From JANOXC01 sp031418215 (GTDB taxonomy: Bacteria; Bacteroidota; Bacteroidia; AKYH767-A; OLB10): a stretch of DNA of 6,778 nucleotides. The position numbers and the translations under genes are program-made. Location of the stretch: contig JANOXC010000168.1 in assembly GCA_031418215.1 (NCBI GenBank), positions 1 through 6,778 on the forward strand, read 5' to 3'. Positions 3,998-6,778 of this stretch are shown here, piece after piece (within the stretch, counting starts at the first letter, position 1; each line of letters starts with the position of its first letter). Below the pieces are notes generated by a model that was not told where the DNA came from, made no database searches, and was given only the letters and a program-made list of their open reading frames with translations.

Positions 3998-6778
3998 ATG
4001 AAAAAAACATTTTACACAAACATGATCTTGTCATTGGCATTATTGGTAAGTCATCAATTTGCAAATGGTCAAGCTGCATTTAAAAATGAAAATACAAAAA
4101 TGGTGACAAAAAATCACAGCGGCTGTGCTGTTTCCATCGTTGATTGGAATGGAGACGGGTTGGATGACATCATCCGTTTAAGCCAGGGGCATGATTGTTT
4201 TGTTGAAGTACAACAGACCAATAACCAATTTTACACTGTTCACCTGGGCGACTTTGGCACTGGGAATAGCGCATGGGCCATGACTTGCGCCGATGTTGAT
4301 CATAACGGTTATGTGGATGTTGTGGCTGATGGCAGCAATGGTAGCGGTGAAATTGGCTTATTAAAAACTGATAACAACGGTACCGGGGCAACTTTAACCT
4401 GGCTGGCCAATTCAGGTTTCTTCCTACAAAATGCAACTTTTGCGGACTTCAATAATGACGGCTGGATTGATTTGTTTTGTTGTGATGATAATGATGCAAG
4501 TCATATGTATTTAAATGACGGAACAGGAAACTTATTGGTTTCTACGCTGGTTAGTTTTGCAGTTAACCCAGGTATGGTTTACGGTAACGATCCGGCCGAT
4601 TCTGGAAATTACGGCAGTGTTTGGGTTGATTTTGACAATGACGGTGACATGGATCTTTTTGTTGCACATTGCCGCCAGGCATCCAGTAGCACTTCTGATT
4701 TTCGCAGGAAAGATCGCTTATTTGTAAATGATGGCAATAATAATTTTACCGATCAAAGTTCAGCTTACGGAATTGAAGTATCCAGCTTCGCACAAACCTG
4801 GACTGCTTCCTTTGGTGATATTGATAATGATGGTGATTTGGATTTAATGGTAACGAATCATGACAGACCAAGCCAAATATTGGAAAATGACGGAACCGGA
4901 CATTACACCGATATTACTCCAACAACCGGATTTTGCCTTAATTGTACTGATACTATAACCCCAATTGAAAGTGTAATGGAAGACTTTGATAATGACGGTT
5001 ATGCTGATATTTTCGTTACCGGAAGCAACTCGCGCTACTTTCATAATAATGGCGATAAGACCTTTACAAGGGTGAATAACTTGTTTAACAATAATCGAAT
5101 GGAGTCTTTTGCAATTGGCGATTTAAATCATGATGGTTATATTGATATTTATGCTAGCTATGCCGGCATCTATACCAATCCAACAAGTGTTGACGATGTT
5201 ATTTGGACCAACAAAGGAGGAACCAATCATTTTATCACTTTAAATTTAAAGGGCACTGTTTCAAATCACAGTGCTATTGGAGCACGTGCTATGTTGTATA
5301 GTTCACTGGGCATACAAATACGTGAAGTACGTGCCGGTGAAAGTTATGGAACATGCAACTCTGAGCAATTGCATTTTGGAATGGGCGCGGTAACTACAAT
5401 CGATTCAATCATCATCAGCTGGCCTGCAGGCGGATCTCAAACAATTTATGCTCCTGCCGTAGATCAGTTTCTGACTATTATTGAAAACACTTGCGTTTCT
5501 CCTCCTTCAAATCTTGTTGCCAATGGTCCGTTACATATATGCGCAGGACAAACATTAACGGTTACTGCGCCTGCAGGATATAATTACCTCTGGTCAAACG
5601 GTGATATGACACCAAGCATCAACATTACACAGATTGGTGAATACAATGTACAGATTACTGAAGCAGGAAACAATTGTCCTGCAGTTTCTGCTACAATAAT
5701 TATTCCTGACGAAACACCAGTAATTTCAGCAGCCGGTACGCTCGAATTCTGCAGTGGACAAACAGTTGATCTGTTTGGTCCGGCAGGTGTAGCTGGTTAT
5801 ATGTGGAGCAATGGTGAGACAACACAAAATATTACCGTAGCTCAAAGCGGCACCTATACGCTCGACATCCAAGGCTTTTGCAGCACCTGGACTTCTAATC
5901 AAATTGCGGTTAACGTACACACTGCTGTGGCACCAACATCAAACAATGTAACATTACCGGTGCCGGGTAGCACAACGATAACTGCAACAGGCCTCAATGT
6001 ATCCTGGTATGATGCAATAACCGGCGGAAATTTAATGGCTACCGGAAACAACTTCACAACTCCATTCTTAAATAATACGACAGATTATTATGTACAAACT
6101 GCTGATGTTTACGGTGGCGGTTTAGGACCTGTTGGTATTAAATATGCGAACCCAACTTATTCAGGTAACACCACAAATGCCAAACAAATTTTTACTGTAA
6201 CTTCTAATTGTAATTTGATTTCTGTAAAGGTGTATACTGATACTCCGGGCGATAGATTGATCGAATTGCGTGATGCAAATAACGTCTTGGTGAATTCATT
6301 ACTTGTAAATGTAGCAGTGGATTCACAAGTTGTGATGTTGAATTTCCCGTTGACTCCCGGAATCGGCTATAGATTGGGAACCAATACAGGAACTAACACA
6401 ACCAATTTCGGCTTCAATTCGCCAAGATTTAAACGTAATGATACCGGTGTATCTTATCCTTATACCATTCAGAATGCTTTGAGCATTACCGGATCTGATC
6501 AAGGCAGCTCCCGATATTATTATTTCTTTGATTGGCAGGTAGATGTTGCTCCTATCTCTTGTCCAAGTACTCGACTGCTTGTAACAGTAACTGTTACCGG
6601 CACAGTTGGAATCAATGAAGTAGCAGCGCATGATATGAAAATATATCCGAATCCTGCAAAAGATAAATTATTTATCGAGATGGAAAATCCTTTGAAATCA
6701 ATGATCACAATCAGTGACCAGGTTGGACGTATTTTGCAAACGGAAACAATTCAAGGTAAAAACAACACCATTGATATT
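3998..6778 (+). CDS. FG-GAP/VCBS-ASPIC/UnbV-Ig multidomain T9SS surface protein (3' partial)
   Basis: The reading frame is open for 927 codons from ATG 3998 to the window edge, with no stop or frameshift. Residues 1 to about 26 are a Sec signal peptide. Seven calcium-binding motifs of the form DxDxDGxxD follow, starting at residues 49, 99, 150, 211, 274, 329 and 375, as expected for a seven-bladed integrin-like FG-GAP/VCBS propeller. An ASPIC/UnbV domain covers about 410-485 (NHFITLNLKG through SWPAGGSQTI). Three Ig-like domains follow at about 502-570, 575-641 and 645-703. The first two share a WSNG core, and each has a Cys near both ends (the N-terminal ones are C515 and C585). A beta-rich region of about 160 residues (708-870) is not recognised. 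From M880 (MKIYPNPAKDKLF) a T9SS type A sorting domain begins, and its last 30 or so residues and the stop are missing. The protein is probably exported to the cell surface or medium as an adhesin-like or binding protein. Ligand and any enzymatic role are unknown. It may form an operon with the cytochrome gene. Confidence 0.9.
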   Translation, partial: MKKTFYTNMILSLALLVSHQFANGQAAFKNENTKMVTKNHSGCAVSIVDWNGDGLDDIIRLSQGHDCFVEVQQTNNQFYTVHLGDFGTGNSAWAMTCADVDHNGYVDVVADGSNGSGEIGLLKTDNNGTGATLTWLANSGFFLQNATFADFNNDGWIDLFCCDDNDASHMYLNDGTGNLLVSTLVSFAVNPGMVYGNDPADSGNYGSVWVDFDNDGDMDLFVAHCRQASSSTSDFRRKDRLFVNDGNNNFTDQSSAYGIEVSSFAQTWTASFGDIDNDGDLDLMVTNHDRPSQILENDGTGHYTDITPTTGFCLNCTDTITPIESVMEDFDNDGYADIFVTGSNSRYFHNNGDKTFTRVNNLFNNNRMESFAIGDLNHDGYIDIYASYAGIYTNPTSVDDVIWTNKGGTNHFITLNLKGTVSNHSAIGARAMLYSSLGIQIREVRAGESYGTCNSEQLHFGMGAVTTIDSIIISWPAGGSQTIYAPAVDQFLTIIENTCVSPPSNLVANGPLHICAGQTLTVTAPAGYNYLWSNGDMTPSINITQIGEYNVQITEAGNNCPAVSATIIIPDETPVISAAGTLEFCSGQTVDLFGPAGVAGYMWSNGETTQNITVAQSGTYTLDIQGFCSTWTSNQIAVNVHTAVAPTSNNVTLPVPGSTTITATGLNVSWYDAITGGNLMATGNNFTTPFLNNTTDYYVQTADVYGGGLGPVGIKYANPTYSGNTTNAKQIFTVTSNCNLISVKVYTDTPGDRLIELRDANNVLVNSLLVNVAVDSQVVMLNFPLTPGIGYRLGTNTGTNTTNFGFNSPRFKRNDTGVSYPYTIQNALSITGSDQGSSRYYYFFDWQVDVAPISCPSTRLLVTVTVTGTVGINEVAAHDMKIYPNPAKDKLFIEMENPLKSMITISDQVGRILQTETIQGKNNTIDI

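Noticed and set aside
4515..4727. 70-codon plus-strand open frame inside the propeller gene
   Set aside because: It lies in a different frame from the long open frame starting at 3998, which has clear domains, so it is a shadow.
6323..6708. Minus-strand open frames of 102 and 62 codons opposite the 3' part of the propeller gene
   Set aside because: No recognisable domain, and the plus strand here encodes the beta-rich region and the beginning of a T9SS sorting domain.

Overview
The window looks like chromosomal DNA from a member of the Bacteroidota (Bacteroidetes). It is AT-rich, the leaders in front of the genes are A-rich with no Shine-Dalgarno motif, and there are two large secreted proteins. 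One of these ends in a type IX secretion (T9SS) C-terminal sorting domain and the other begins one at the right edge. Genus or species cannot be named from the sequence alone. All genes found are on the + strand.

Layout. Positions 1-469 are non-coding. They hold a strong rho-independent terminator (87-126) nested in a perfect 12-bp inverted repeat (23-34 / 123-134), an AT-rich inverted repeat (177-227), a possible Bacteroidota -7 promoter element (257-264) and a small 7-bp-period repeat (390-417). Positions 470-1501 encode an M42-family metallo-aminopeptidase, complete and with all expected metal ligands. Positions 1502-1988 are an intergenic region of repeats: 16 perfectly phased heptamers (1508-1619), a REP-like imperfect palindrome (1661-1789) and short hairpins just before the next gene. 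Positions 1989-3926 encode a 645-residue secreted pentaheme c-type cytochrome with a T9SS sorting domain, starting at TTG. From 3998 to the right edge runs one uninterrupted 927-codon partial gene for a very large secreted protein: a seven-motif FG-GAP/VCBS propeller, an ASPIC/UnbV domain, three Ig-like domains, a further beta-rich region and the start of a T9SS sorting domain. Its stop codon is outside the window.

How the genes fit together. The peptidase appears to be a stand-alone cytoplasmic housekeeping gene, separated from the rest by the repeats. The cytochrome and the propeller protein are only 71 bp apart on the same strand with no terminator seen between them, so they may be co-transcribed. 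Both carry a Sec signal peptide and a T9SS signal, so both should end up on or outside the outer membrane. The most interesting point is this pair: a multiheme cytochrome that would be loaded with heme in the periplasm and then exported by the T9SS, next to a calcium-binding adhesin-like partner. An extracellular electron-transfer or surface-redox role is an inference, not something the sequence proves.
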